A DNA stretch of 64,000 nucleotides from Diplonema japonicum. Lineage: Eukaryota; Euglenozoa; Diplonemea; Diplonemida; Diplonemidae. A model generated the notes under the pieces. It was given only the letters and a program-made list of their open reading frames with translations. It did no database searches and was not told where the DNA came from. Shown here one piece after another: positions 15,001-26,300 of this stretch; position 1 is the stretch's first letter; each line of letters opens with the position of its first letter. A program made the translations under genes and the position numbers. The stretch lies in NCBI GenBank assembly GCA_964019335.1, contig OZ025707.1, positions 419,501 through 483,500 of the forward strand, given 5' to 3'.

Positions 15001-18000
15001 GCCTGACTGCATGCTGCACACGCTTGGGTTGGACATCGAGACCATCAAGGATACTTACATATGCGGTGACAAAACCAGGTCACCAGCTTCGCCAGGTGGT
15101 GGTTACAAATTCGACTGTGTCACCCAGCTTGATGAAGAGGGCCAGCTGACGTCCTATGCACGTGGGCAGGAGATCATGAGCGTTGGTGCCTGCTACCTGT
15201 TGTGGATGGTCGAGTTCGGTGCGCTGGCGTGGCAGGCCGTCCTGTGGCCCGACACACATCAGCTCATGTGGGACAACATGTTCTCGGGAGACTTGAAGCA
15301 CAAGGTGCACGGTTACGAGAAAGACCTTTCCAGCCACCAGTTGCTCGTGGCCAACATGGCGCAGCGTTCCCAGACGTACTTCGTTCACTTGGGCATGCAC
15401 GTTGGGCTGACCATCGACGAGGGAAGCAGGCTGGTGGCCAACTTCTGCTACCAACTTGTCTTGGACTGGAGGGCCGCAGTTGCCATGGGTGTCGAGCCCA
15501 ACAGTCAAACCGCTGAGGGTGATGCTGCCCCCCACGAAGTAGTCGCCGAGAATCCCTTGCTGAGGAAAACGTACCCCAGCAGAGAAGATGCTGTGAAGGG
15601 TGAGCAGCATGTGGAAGCATGGTGGAAAGTGCTCACTTCTGGGAACAAACCGAAGCTTGCGCCTCCGAGTACTGAGCTGTGCAAGACACTGATTGAAGTG
15701 AGAGAGTGGGGCCTCACCAGAGAGCCAGCGGACCTGCCGAGCCACCACGAGGTGTTCTCCATGTTCCGCAGGCTGTCGCAGTCAACAGCACCCCTCTTGC
15801 TCATGGCGCTGAACGAGAACAAGCGACTGCAGATCCTCCCGAACCTGGTCAAGAACATAGTGTCCCTGATATCAAGGCTGCATATCGGGCTTTCTGGGAA
15901 GCTGCCGTTGAGCGAGGCGAACAGCCCTGTGAAGGAGTTGCTCAAGGAGTGCTACCCCCCTAACCAATGGGGGGTCGCACAGTCCCAGTGGGACGACCTG
16001 AGGATTCTGTGGAACAAGTACCTGAAGGACGTGGGGCCGATTGGATACCAGTGCGGTGAGAGGGGAGAGATCACGTTTGAGATCGAAGAGAACGCACCGC
16101 TTTCCTTGTTCCTGACATTGTCTGAGGTGGACAGCCCTATCCCACTCCACCAGAACATCATCGCAAACGCCCTGAACTCACTTACACGCATCTACAACGA
16201 CTGCCAAGAGGTGGCTGCAACGCACAGCAACATCGCCATTGCTGAAGTTGACCCCCTCCTCCTCAGCCCCACCAGGCCGGACATGACATTGCGAGCCCTT
16301 GGGGGACTTTCTCAGGTATGTGCCAAACATAAAAATGAACAAAAGAAAAATTTTTTTTTTGCGTATAGATCTGCCGAAGCTACTTCAAATGTCGTGAGGA
16401 TGGCGACATCTTGGTCGACTGGCCTGCCGTCGAGAAGGAGTTGTCGTTCGACAGCGGGATGCTGCTCCCCCGTCTGAGGGTGACGATTCCTCCTGTCTTC
16501 AAGGTGTGTTTCGGCTTTAAAAAAAAAAAAAAAAACAAATAAAAAAAATAAAAAAAAACACAGTTCTACGAAACAGAGAAGTCAACGCCCGGCACCCTGG
16601 CCATCGAGGAGACCTGCAAGGACACCCTCGCAAAGAACCCCAAGAAGCTGAACGAGTCGTTGACCAACGTGCAGGAAGAGTCGCTGAGGAGGGGCTGCCA
16701 TCATCTGTCGAAAACTCAGGTGGTCGAATGCCTCGCAGCACTGCACAGGCTGTTCGAGTCCACTGACGCGATACCTGTCGCACCGCTTTGGAGGGAGCTT
16801 CAAAGACGGCAACGAAACGATCAGACAGAACTGTCCATCTCTGCAGAGACCCTGGCACACGTTGTGGTGGGGCACACACAGTCTGTCCTGCGGTTTTTCC
16901 TGATGAAAGTGGCGAACTGCGATTGGGAGACAAGCGACCTTCCTGTGGAACTAACGGCATCGTTGCCCATTCAGATCGACGCCGACATCGACTCCGAGGT
17001 GACCGCTCTGTCTAAAACACGCCCTGTAACAGAGGTGCAGGAGTATCTTGAAGACCTTGCCACCACACTGCGCAATGCGGAGGGCCACCGCCTCCGCCGC
17101 CTCCCCGAGCCGTGGAACAAAGGGCTTGTCGACGTCTTGTCGCAGGACCTGCTTATGGACCATGAAGACGCGTTTGATAAGATCTTCATAAATGTGAAAT
17201 GCAGCCAGTCCGTCGCGCTGCGGAAATGGCTTGAAAGGTACGCGAGGAAGCTCAGAGCACTGCAGGCAGACTCGACGGAACACTTGTGGATAGAAGACGG
17301 TGCGGACGTACCCGAGATGTCCATTAGAGTGGAGAGGAAACAGGGCGACAAGCTGGTCGTGTCATGCAACGAGGAGCTCATCGTGGAGCACACAGAGGGC
17401 GTTCTAGCAACGGCGGGGCTCAGGCCTGGTATGAAGATCCTCTGCATCTCGGACTACCTTGTGAACTGCGCTGACGACGTGAAAGAAGTCTTGAGCAGAG
17501 TCGAAACAACCTTCGACGTCGTTGTAAGCCACGAGGAGGACACCACCATCGGAGAGGACGAAGGCCTGGACTTCCAGGTGATGGAGGAAGAGATCATGCT
17601 GGAGGAAGACGTCATCGTGGGAAGCCGCAGAAGGGGCGCGGTCCCTGTGAAATCAAGCACGGCAAGGGGGTGGACGAACCTGAGGGGGCACATGAAAGTC
17701 CTCGATTCAAAACAAGCAGCAGAAGCAGCCAAGGGACACATTATGGCAGTGCAGGAAGAGCCCAAACCGGGGATGGAGAGAATCCTCAGTGATGTTTCTG
17801 GCTCTTTTGACATGGAAATGGATGAGGACTTCCCACGGCAGTCGTCCGCCCCAGCACAGTGGCTTGACCCGGAAGTGCCTGGACTCCCTCACATGGTGAG
17901 GTCTGACCCTATGGTCGCAGGCACCCCGCCTGTGAGCAGTGCAAAGCGACGAAAACATGCTAATGCAGACCTTGGGAAGAGGGTCGCTGATTTGCATGAA

Positions 18001-18126
18001 CAGAATCGCTACCTTGGGGTATGTGTAAAAAATAATAATAGTAATAATAATGAATAATAGGAAAAGCTTAAGAAAACCGAGGAACGTGTGGAGCAGCTTT
18101 CGGCTCGGTTGGATGAAAAGAAATGA
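1..18126 (+). CDS. RNF213-like giant AAA+ protein, 5' partial
   Basis: The frame is open from base 2, so the gene starts upstream of the window. Exons are <2-16315, 16369-16503, 16564-18018 and 18061-18126, joined by GT-AG introns of 53, 60 and 42 nt; about 5,990 residues are visible. Two AAA+ modules are seen. The first has Walker A GPSGTGKS near 8418 and Walker B FIVFIDEMN near 9358, followed by the family-typical MGMLKRIIIDR and CAVNPH. The second has Walker A GAPGTSKT near 10239 and Walker B LLFVDEAG near 10454. The C-terminal part across the introns (LVDWPAVEKEL, LLPRLRV) resembles the RNF213 C-terminal domain. Extra N-terminal modules are three SPRY-like domains (about 3440-3800, 4690-5050, 5150-5560), two MIB/HERC2-like segments (about 685-840, 5620-5815) and a PDZ-like segment (about 4300-4560). 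Another PDZ-like segment lies near 17320-17540. No RING or RZ zinc motif is visible, so E3 ligase activity is doubtful. RNF213 relatives act in ubiquitination, lipid droplets and pathogen restriction; the role here is inferred only. Confidence 0.85.
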
Positions 18127-18614
18127 GAGTAATTGAATACCTTCCCCCCCAGGATTTAATACCGTATGCACAAACAAATGAAAAATCTGGCTCTGTTTTT
18201 ATTATTATTATTTTTTTTTAAAAAAATCTTTTTACAGTTCTAGCCTTTTTAGAAAGAATTTAAAAAAAAAAAAAAAGAAACCAGAATATTCTTTTTACAG
18301 TTATTTTAATCCTTTTATTTTTTTTTCTTGAGCTTTTTTTTTTTTTTTTTACAGTGCGCTGCGTGATTTTTTTTTTAAAAGCAGTTTTCACAGCGACACA
18401 ATTTCTCACCCCCCCCCTTTTTTTTAACAACTTTGATTACCAACGTTTTTCTTCTTTTTTTTTATTTGAAAAAAAAATTCGGTTATTTCAACTAGCGAAA
18501 TGAAGTGTGTTTCTTCTCCCCATCTCCCCCCCCCTTTTTTTTCTTTTTTGAAAGATCTTTTTTTTGTTCTCCCCAATCCATATAAAAAAACCAACAATAA
18601 AGGAGGAAACGAAA
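18127..18614. other. AT-rich spacer
   Basis: This stretch follows the giant gene and consists mainly of A and T runs with short C runs. I see no coding potential. It contains three pyrimidine-tract/ACAG sites, listed separately, and one copy of the TGCACAAACA decamer near 18172. Confidence 0.6.
18225..18354 (+). promoter_or_regulatory. cluster of three candidate splice-acceptor sites
   Basis: T-rich tracts end in TACAG at 18237, 18300 and 18354, all downstream of one stop codon and upstream of the next gene. In directional gene clusters such sites serve trans-splicing and couple to polyadenylation of the preceding gene. The sites are seen; their use is inferred, and no spliced-leader RNA gene is visible in the window. 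Confidence 0.3.
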
Positions 18615-18947
18615 ATGACGGCGATAGAGGAGGAAACAGTTAGCCTTATTGAAGGAATGACTGGGTTTTTCAAAGATTTCCCCAGAGACGTGTCAGCGAT
18701 GTGTAACACGAAGGAGGGAAAAGGCAAGAAGAGCATCGTGAAGAGAATGGCCAAGAGAGACGGCAAGAGGGCCATGCGCTCACGGCTCCTGCAGCAAAAG
18801 CAGGAGCTCGAAGTGCTGGAGAGCTGCGACACCGCGTATAAGCTAGTCTACCAGAAATATTCCGCTTTGCAAGGAATGATGCTTGACAACCTGTGTTCCT
18901 CTGTTTTTCTACCCGAAATAAAAGAGAAGCCCTTGGTATCAAAATAG
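18615..18947 (+). CDS. small basic helical protein, unknown function
   Basis: A 110-residue protein starting at the first ATG after a long pyrimidine-rich spacer. The reading frame extends upstream through low-complexity DNA without another ATG, so 18615 is the natural start. It has an acidic N-terminus (MTAIEEETVSLIEG), a lysine/arginine-rich centre (KGKKSIVKRMAKRDGKR) and a glutamine/leucine-rich stretch that should form a helix or short coiled coil. There is no signal peptide or membrane segment. I recognise no family. The clean start, GC-rich codon use and spacers typical of the window on both sides support a real gene. Confidence 0.6.
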   Translation: MTAIEEETVSLIEGMTGFFKDFPRDVSAMCNTKEGKGKKSIVKRMAKRDGKRAMRSRLLQQKQELEVLESCDTAYKLVYQKYSALQGMMLDNLCSSVFLPEIKEKPLVSK

Positions 18948-19009
18948 CAATTTTTTTTTTTTTTTCCCCCTTCCCCCTTTTTTTTTTTTCCCGGCCGGTG
19001 AAGCGCAAA

Positions 19010-19040
<31 letters not shown>

Positions 19041-19208
19041 AAAAGAAAACGCATGCATACCTTTAAAAGAGGGATTTTTTTCTTTCTTATCTTTACAGAT
19101 AAGAAAATCGCAAAACGTTTCCCCCTTCTTTTTGTTTCTATGCACAAAAAAGAAAATGCGACATTGCAGCATGGGGAGGGGGGAAGAAGGAGGGACACAC
19201 GAACAATA

Positions 19209-19844
19209 ATGATGTATAGCAGTGAGCCAGACATGGCTGGTGAGAGGCCTTCTGTCCCAACAGTCCGAAGCAGTATCTTGAACTTGGAATCTCTTGTGAG
19301 CAAAGCGAGTGTGAAGAGGCAGAGGGCAGAAACACGGGAAGTCTCGCCCAGCGGGGCCGTGGTGGACGAGGAGGCCATCTACGAAAAAAAGAGAAAAGAG
19401 CTGGGCTTGCTCCTGGGGAGCGAGGGTATAAAACCTGAAGTAAGAACACCCCGAGCACTAGAGAGCCCACAGGGGGCACCAGTCAGCAGCCACATCACCA
19501 CCACGACTGAGGACCGAACCCGGTTGGAGCTAGCTGACAGAGACAGAATGATAGCTAGTATGGAAGCTGCGTTGAGACATCTTCGCGAGGAGCTGCTCTC
19601 CAAGGATGAGGAAATCATGCGGCTTCGGCAGGAGCTCACGGCGTCACAGACGCAGGCTGCCTCAAGCATCGACCCTTCTGCTGTTTCTGCGTTTTTGGAA
19701 TCCACCCTCCAACAGCTCAGTGCCTGCCATCAGCAGGCTGTCACCTTTCAACAGGATGTCGCATCGCGCAAGCCCCACCACCACCGCACTCGGTCCCCAC
19801 ACACAACCTACAGACGCACCGAACCAAAATCGCTCCTTTTGTAG
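19209..19844 (+). CDS. short coiled-coil protein, unknown function
   Basis: About 211 residues if started at the ATG pair at 19209/19212; an in-frame ATG at 19140 is an alternative. A pyrimidine tract ending in TTTACAG at 19098 lies upstream and could be the mRNA 5' acceptor. The protein has a low-complexity N-terminus, then a heptad-rich stretch around residues 115-150 (RDRMIASMEAALRHLREELL, then KDEEIMRLRQEL), and a basic histidine/arginine tail ending in KSLLL. No catalytic motif is visible. It may belong to a structural complex with the neighbouring coiled-coil proteins, but that is only suggested by proximity. Confidence 0.6.
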   Translation: MMYSSEPDMAGERPSVPTVRSSILNLESLVSKASVKRQRAETREVSPSGAVVDEEAIYEKKRKELGLLLGSEGIKPEVRTPRALESPQGAPVSSHITTTTEDRTRLELADRDRMIASMEAALRHLREELLSKDEEIMRLRQELTASQTQAASSIDPSAVSAFLESTLQQLSACHQQAVTFQQDVASRKPHHHRTRSPHTTYRRTEPKSLLL

Positions 19845-20174
19845 TAGAAAAAGCCCTTGGTGAGCACCGTAAATTTATCAGATTTTTCTATTTTTCTTTA
19901 AATGTGTAGCCCCCCCTTTCCCCGTATTCTCCTCTTTTTTTTTTTTTTTTCCGCGTAGATTTTTTTTTCCCTTTGTAAAAAAAAAAAAAGGAAAAGAGAG
20001 GATGCCTGAAAAAAGAAAAATATCGCTCCAGAGCTCCCCCCCCACCCCCTCTTTTTTTCTCCCCCCCCCCACCTTACCTGTAGTTCTTTTTTTATTTTTA
20101 AATTTTATAGTGACATAAACGCCTTCCCCTCTCCCTTCCCGTAACGGCTTTCAAAGTAGAACAACGTAGCATCG
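19845..20174. other. low-complexity spacer
   Basis: C-, T- and A-homopolymer runs with no coding potential and no recognisable RNA gene. The last 60 bases before the next ATG are pyrimidine-rich and contain TTTCAAAG and GTAG, possible 5' processing sites of the next gene. Confidence 0.5.
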
Positions 20175-23147
20175 ATGTCGCACCCTCGCTCCCGGCGGGA
20201 AGGCAGCGTCGCTGACGCAAATGAAATGCTGAATATAAAGCTAGAATCGATGGGGATGCTGCGGGGGAAGTTCAGAGACCTGACAGAGCTGCAGAAGAAC
20301 GAGGAGGAAGGGCTGAAGGAAACGATGGGGGAGCTGGTTCGACACGCGGCAGACGAGGAAGAGAAGGTGGAGAGGTTGGAGGACCAGCTGGCTGCCTACA
20401 AACGACTCCTCCACGAGGAAGAAAAGGAAAAACAACAGGCTGTAGACATGGTGTCGCAGTTCAAAAGGGAAGGCGAGTTGATCATGGAGAAGCTGAAGAC
20501 GGCACTGAAGGACATGACCCAAAAATACGAGGCGGAAAAAGCACGGAGAACAAAAGTAGAAGCAGGGGTCGCAGGAAAACTAGACAGCTACCGACAGCTT
20601 CTAGAACAGCAAGAGCGGGTCACCGTACAGTTCAAGGAGAAGAATGCTCAGCTCGAGATCAAACTCCACAATGCGGAAAAGCTTGTGAAGGACATCACGC
20701 GTCAAGACAACCTCAACCAGGACTACAAAGGGATAATTTCAGAACTCAAGGGTGTCGACAAATCACGGGTCCTAAGCCCCAAACCAACCCAACAGGAAGC
20801 CGACCCTGAACGGAGCGTAGAACACAAGCTGAGACTACAGGAGCAGATTATCCAGATGCTCTACGCAAAATTGAAGAGCGAGCAGACGCACCGTTTGGAA
20901 ACAGAAGAGCAAGCCGCCTCGATGGTGGCGGCGGAGGAGGACACCATAAGGAAGCTGGAGGACAAGCTTCGAGAAGTCGAGGCTGATAAAGAACGCGGCA
21001 CCCCACGTGCGGCAGCCACCCCGAGGCATCACGGCTTCGGGACACCGAGGGCAATGCACAGCACGCCGTTGTTGTCCAGAGGGCTGGAAAGCCCGTCTCC
21101 TCCCAGGGTATATATTGAGGGGGAAAAAAAAAAAAGAAAAAAAAGAAAAATTATCATATACTGTAAAACGAAAAACTCCCGGACGGAAAAATGTCCGAGT
21201 TTTTTTTGGCGTCCGGGAGTTTTTCCGTCCGGGAATTTTTTTTAGGTAAGGCCGTCAGGGGGCCTGGTCCACTACCACCTACATACTGGCCTGGGCTGCA
21301 AACGGCAACCGCGCGAAGAAACCCCCAGGGTTCCCTTTCTGCATCTTTGTCCTCCCTTGCTGCCCCTGAGGCAATCAGCTTGTCGAGCCTTCGTGTGGCC
21401 TACTACCTTTCTTAATAGATGCTTTACAGCTGCGTTCAACCCAATATCCATCGGTTGAACCATGTAGGTGAGCCCAGGGGGACAAAAGCAATGTGCACGT
21501 TTGCGCCTGCGAACCACTCTACGAACCCATAGGCATAGGTCGTGTGAGAGTTGTGGTCGCCGACAAGCAGCAGAATCGGCCCGTGGCAAAACCATGGGAA
21601 TCGATGATTTATAGCAAAAAGGAAGAAACAGCTCCGTAACCCAGATACCGAGTATCATAATTAGCCCAATGATTGGGCGATGCCGTTAGGCTCCATTCGA
21701 CGGGCACTGTCCTTTTCCACTGGCTAGGCTGACAAAACCTTGCAGCAAGAAAGGCAAAAGCCGCAAGCCACCTCCGGAAAGCCCGGAAACGAGAAGGACA
21801 ACGAGAGGGCACGCTGTTTCACCATGGAATTCAGGTCCATAATCGACACCCATAAACTAAGACCGGAATTGGTCTGGAATATGGGGTTAAAAACTAAAAC
21901 GAAAAGGGGTGCTAAGGTCGTAAAAGTCCGTGGCTTGGGGGACAAAACGGGCTATAACCGAACAGCTGGCTGTTTCCTTGGCTGGATGAGTTGCATCCGC
22001 AACTTAAATACAAAGGCAAAGCGGGAATGCAACCGGCAGATTATCCGTGCCCCGGTCAAGCACCTGCCTTCTACCAAGTCTGTATTTCGGGCTGGATTGG
22101 CGCGCAGCAGCCCTTCTGCATAGGTGCATATTTGTTGTGCTGGGATAGGCTCGCCAAGCCCGTTTTACCTATCGACTCAAGCAAAAACCTTTCAGCCCCC
22201 GAAGGATGCTAAATCCCGTATTGGGCGATACGCTGCTATCACGGCGTCGCGGCGGCCAGGGTGTGGTAGGGCGGAATAGCAACGTCCAGTATTTCCGGCT
22301 CTGTTGAACCTGTTGCTGCCGTCTTCTGACCGAGGCAGAGGCCGCCAAGTTGCTTTTTCGGGGGTTTGCACTGGCCTTCTCGGCCCGGTGTAAGGAGTTT
22401 ATCTCCTCCACCTCTCGGGGGTGAGCTGGCCGGGGGTGTCAGCACTAAAGTTGGGCCCCTCACAAGCCAGCTGCTCAACGTGCCTTGGGTAGTCGAACTG
22501 GTCAACTTGACGAAAGAAGTACGGGTTTATGAGAAGTAAAAGATCCCGTGGGTGCTGTTTGTTGGTGCATTGAAAGGGGAAGAAAAATTCAAACTGCCAC
22601 GCAGTAACATTTTGGCTCTGCACAAGGAATAAAGCCCTTCCAGGCAAACGTGGTGGGAGCTGCTACCCCCCCTTTAAGTAAAAAAACTTCTTCCCAGAAA
22701 AACTCCCGGACGGAAAAATGTCCGGGTTTTTTTGGTGTCCGGGAGTTTTTCTGTCCGAGAATTTTTCCGTCCGACATTATTCGTTTTACAGTAAATTAAA
22801 AACAGAATGCGTTCGCGCAGAAGCTGGTGGCCTCGTCCTTAGAAAGTCAGCTGGCGGAGGTGACGAAGGATTTCAACCAATCTTTGGAGATGTGGAGCAA
22901 GCGGTTGAACACGCCCCCCGCTGGGGGTGGTGGTGTCGATGCGGGCCTGTTCAACAGCAACGGAATGGTCGACACGCCAACGGACGACCACTTAGAGCCG
23001 ACAAGCATCCCCTTCGCGCCCGAGGAAACCGACTACCTACCTGACTCCCCGTTGCCCCCCGCCCCGAACCTATTCCGCACCTCAGACCTCCTCGACGATG
23101 ACTTCCTTCCCGACTCCCCCAATCCTATTCTCGCGTCCGATTTGTAA
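20175..23147 (+). CDS. coiled-coil protein whose intron carries a transposon
   Basis: Exons 20175-21107 and 22806-23147 give about 424 residues. The first exon encodes long heptad-rich helices (for example EEEKVERLEDQLAAYKRLL and VEHKLRLQEQIIQMLYAKL) and ends in a serine/proline-rich linker. The second exon encodes a short helix (LESQLAEVTKDF) and an acidic, proline-rich tail with repeated PDSP motifs. The donor at 21108 is GTATAT. Acceptors at 22805 (AAAACAG) and 22820 (GCGCAG) both keep phase 0 and differ by five residues. Removing the TA-flanked transposon at 21161-22791 and one TA copy leaves an intron of about 65 nt, like the others in the window. Function is unknown; long parallel coiled coils suggest a cytoskeletal or scaffolding part. 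Confidence 0.7.
21161..22791. mobile_element. TA-flanked TIR transposon with pogo/Tigger-type transposase remains
   Basis: The element is 1,631 bp. Both ends carry the 12-bp inverted repeat CTGTAAAACGAA and are flanked by TA (21159-21160 and 22792-22793), the Tc1/mariner-type signature. Just inside each end is the same hairpin block with arms AAAAACTCCCGGAC and GTCCGGGAGTTTTT, plus further CCGTCCGGGA copies. Transposase remains are on both strands. The + strand near 21790-21900 shows HKLRPELVWNM, as seen before the first catalytic Asp of CENP-B/pogo DDE domains. The - strand near 21420-21600 shows LLLVGDHNSH and, after a frameshift, LTYMVQPMDIG, the usual second-Asp region. The element sits in the intron of the surrounding coiled-coil gene and cannot encode an intact transposase as assembled. 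Confidence 0.8.
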
Positions 23148-23342
23148 AACCCTCGCCCCCCTCCTTTTTTTTCTCCTGTTTTTCCCACCCTTTTCCCTCA
23201 TTTTATTTTTGTGAAGATTCTCGTTCAGTTTTCTTTGTTGTTGTTGTTGTTTTCCCTCCCTTATGGAATAGAAATTAAAAACACAAGCGGGGGTGAGAGA
23301 AGTGGGGCGGGAGGGGGAGGGGGGGAGAGAGGGGACGGGGAA

Positions 23343-26300
23343 ATGCTCAGAACAAGCAATGAGGCGAAGGTAGTGCTATGGTTGCAGGACACAGAGGAGG
23401 TTCCAATGCTGCAGCGCGACGGGACGCTGCGGCTCGGGGAGGCAATGGTGAAGTGCAACGAAGTGTTCCCTGCAGGAGACGTAAAGGGGGTGTGGGAGTG
23501 CGCTACCGACAAAGTGATGGACCTCTTCATACAAGGCGAGAACTGCAACGTCGTGCACATGAGCGAGGGAAACAACACCAACCTCGACCTAAGCACACGG
23601 AGCATCAAGGCTGTCCTCCACCACCTGGAGCACATCTCACCAGACTGGAGAAATGCATTTTCCTGCAAAGTCGCACTTCTCGCCATCGAAGGAGTGTCCC
23701 CAAACATGGACATTACCGTTTTGAACAAACCCTCTACCAATAGCCAGCGTCCTCCGTCTCATTACGATTGGGAACCCAGGGAGATTCTCAACTCCCCGTA
23801 CTACCCGTTGGAGAGTGATATGTCAAGCACTTTTGGAAAGGCATCCGCTGAGTCGACCTTGGTGGTGTCCGTCGTGCTGCGCAGCCACACAACTGACAAG
23901 ATTGCAACCTTGAACTTCATGCGCCCGTGCGCCAAACATCAGCCGTTGTTCGAAGGCGCGATGAACAAGTGGATCAAAGGAAGCACCGCGTCATGGCTCG
24001 CTCCCTTCTTCAAGACTGCGACAAAGCTGTCTCTCGTTGTAAGTTCGCATATGAAGCCTTCGGAGTACAACCGGTTTTGTCTCTTCGGCACCGTGAACGC
24101 CATCCTGCAAGGTACCCGTGCCATTGGTCAGATGGAAGGGTCGTCTAGCATCCTTCGTGCTGCGTTGAGTGCCGCAACGTCTTCAACAACGAACTCAAGT
24201 GCTGCGACCACCCCGTCTTCTCGTCCTTCGGAGCCCCCTGCAACACATCAGCTTGCTGCTACTATTGAAGGGCTTCGCGCTGAGAACCTTTACCTCAAAG
24301 ACCAGTTGGAATGGACCAAAGCCCAGCTGCACCGCGCAACGGCCAAAGAAGAGCACGCGTTAGAAAACATCGGCAGCACCAGACGAAAGGAGGAACAGTG
24401 GAACCAGACCTACGATGCGATGTCGAAGGAGATCAACTCGCTCGAGGGCAGCATCAAGGGCCTCACAGCGGAACTCGACGACACGAGGCGGCTGGAAGAG
24501 ACTCTGAACAAGGTAAGGGAGGAACTCCGAAATCTGGAGAAGGAGAACGTGCAGCTGCGCGAAGAGAACCACCACATGAAACAGGGGCAAGTGGGGGAGG
24601 TCGCACAGATGGAGACGCAGATCTCCTGGCTGGACACCAACAACAAATCGCTGGAGATGCAGCTTGCAACTGCGAAGGCACAGCTGGACAAGTTGCGTGA
24701 CGACGCAATCAACGGGCAAGTGCGTGCTGCGCAGCAGGAAACAACCATCAAGCGCATGCAGGAGGCACACCTTACGAACGGCGACCAGATCGCACTGTTG
24801 AAGGCACAGGTGCAGGCGTCTGAACAACGAGAAGAGTTCGGCAAACAGATAAAGGTGGAGGTCGCCGAGGAACTCGAAGTGGAACGCGACAGGTGCACCA
24901 CCCTCTCGAATGAGGTAGGCGTTCTGAGAAGCAGGTTGAAAGCAACGGAAGGGGAGCGGGAGTGTCTCAAAGGAGAGCTTCTGGCAGAACTGCAGCAAGA
25001 GAAACAACGCCGCGCCGTGCTCGACGACACCGTGAAGCAGCAACAGGAAAGGCTCGAGATTATCAGAAAGGATCAAGGCGCCAAGCAGCAGCAGCTCCAA
25101 GAGACCCAAGATGATAAGAACCGAATGCAACAGCACCAGCGGGAGCTTGAGGTGCAGGTGCAGCAGCTACAGGCCGAGACAAAAAGGATACAAGCACGCG
25201 AGATACAGGTTGAAACTTCCAAGGGTGCTGAACTTGACGCAGTGCGTTCGCAGAACACAGAGTTGAGCAGGAAGTTATGCTCCGCAGAGACGAGGCAAGA
25301 CGTGCTACAAGGAGAGCTGCAGGATGTGAAGAGTGAGCTGAAGCGTGCACTGAAGCAGCAACGGGAGACCCTCGACCGTGTCAGAGAAGAACAGCTAGGC
25401 GAAGCTCGGAGGGAAGCTGATTACCTGAAGCAGCAACGAGAGAAGCTCGACCGTGCCAAGGAAGAGCAGCTGGGCGAAGCACAGAAGGAAGTCGACCACC
25501 TGAAACAGAACAAACGCGAGCTGGAAGCGAAAGTGCAGAACCTTGAGGGAGAAGCTGACAACCTGAAGCAGCAACGAGGGAAGCTCGACCGTGTCAAGGA
25601 AGAGCTGGGCGAAGCACGGAAGGAAGCCGACCACCTGAAACAGAACAAACGCGAGCTGGAAGCGAAAGTGCGGAACCTTGAGGGAGAAGCTGACAACCTG
25701 AAGCAGCAACGAGAGAAGCTCGACCGTGCCAAGGAAGAGCAGCTGGGCGAAGCACAGAAGGAAGCCGACCACCTGAAACAGAACAAACGCGAGCTGGAAG
25801 CGAAAGTGCAGAACCTTGAGGGAGAAGCTGACAACCTGAAGCAGCAACGAGAGAAACTCGACCGTGTCAAGGAAGAGCTCGGTGAAGCACGGAAGGAAGC
25901 CGACCACCTGAAACAGAATAAACGCGAGCTGGAAGCGAAAGTGCAGAATCTTGAGGGAGAAACCGAGCTGAAGGCATCAAAACTGGCACATGTTGAGGCC
26001 GCGCTCGATGCAGAACACGCAAAGAACGCTGATCTCAACAGCAAGCTTCAGGCTGTAAGTGGCGACCGAAACAAGCTCGGGAATGAGCTTGACAGTTTGA
26101 AGGGAGAACTTGTCCGCGTGCAGGCCGGTTTGAAACTTGAGCAAGATCGAAATGCCAGTCTTGAAGCCACAGTGCAAGCAAACCAACAAGATTTCGCAAA
26201 GACTGCAGGCATACAGGATGCAATGGGGCGTCAGGCAGCTGATCTTGGTGCTGAGCGTGCCAAGAATATTGGCCTCGCAGGCGAGGTGAACATGCTGGGT

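Noticed and set aside
21740-22123. Open frame inside the intron transposon as an independent host gene
   Set aside because: It contains transposase wording (HKLRPELVWNM) and lies within terminal inverted repeats.
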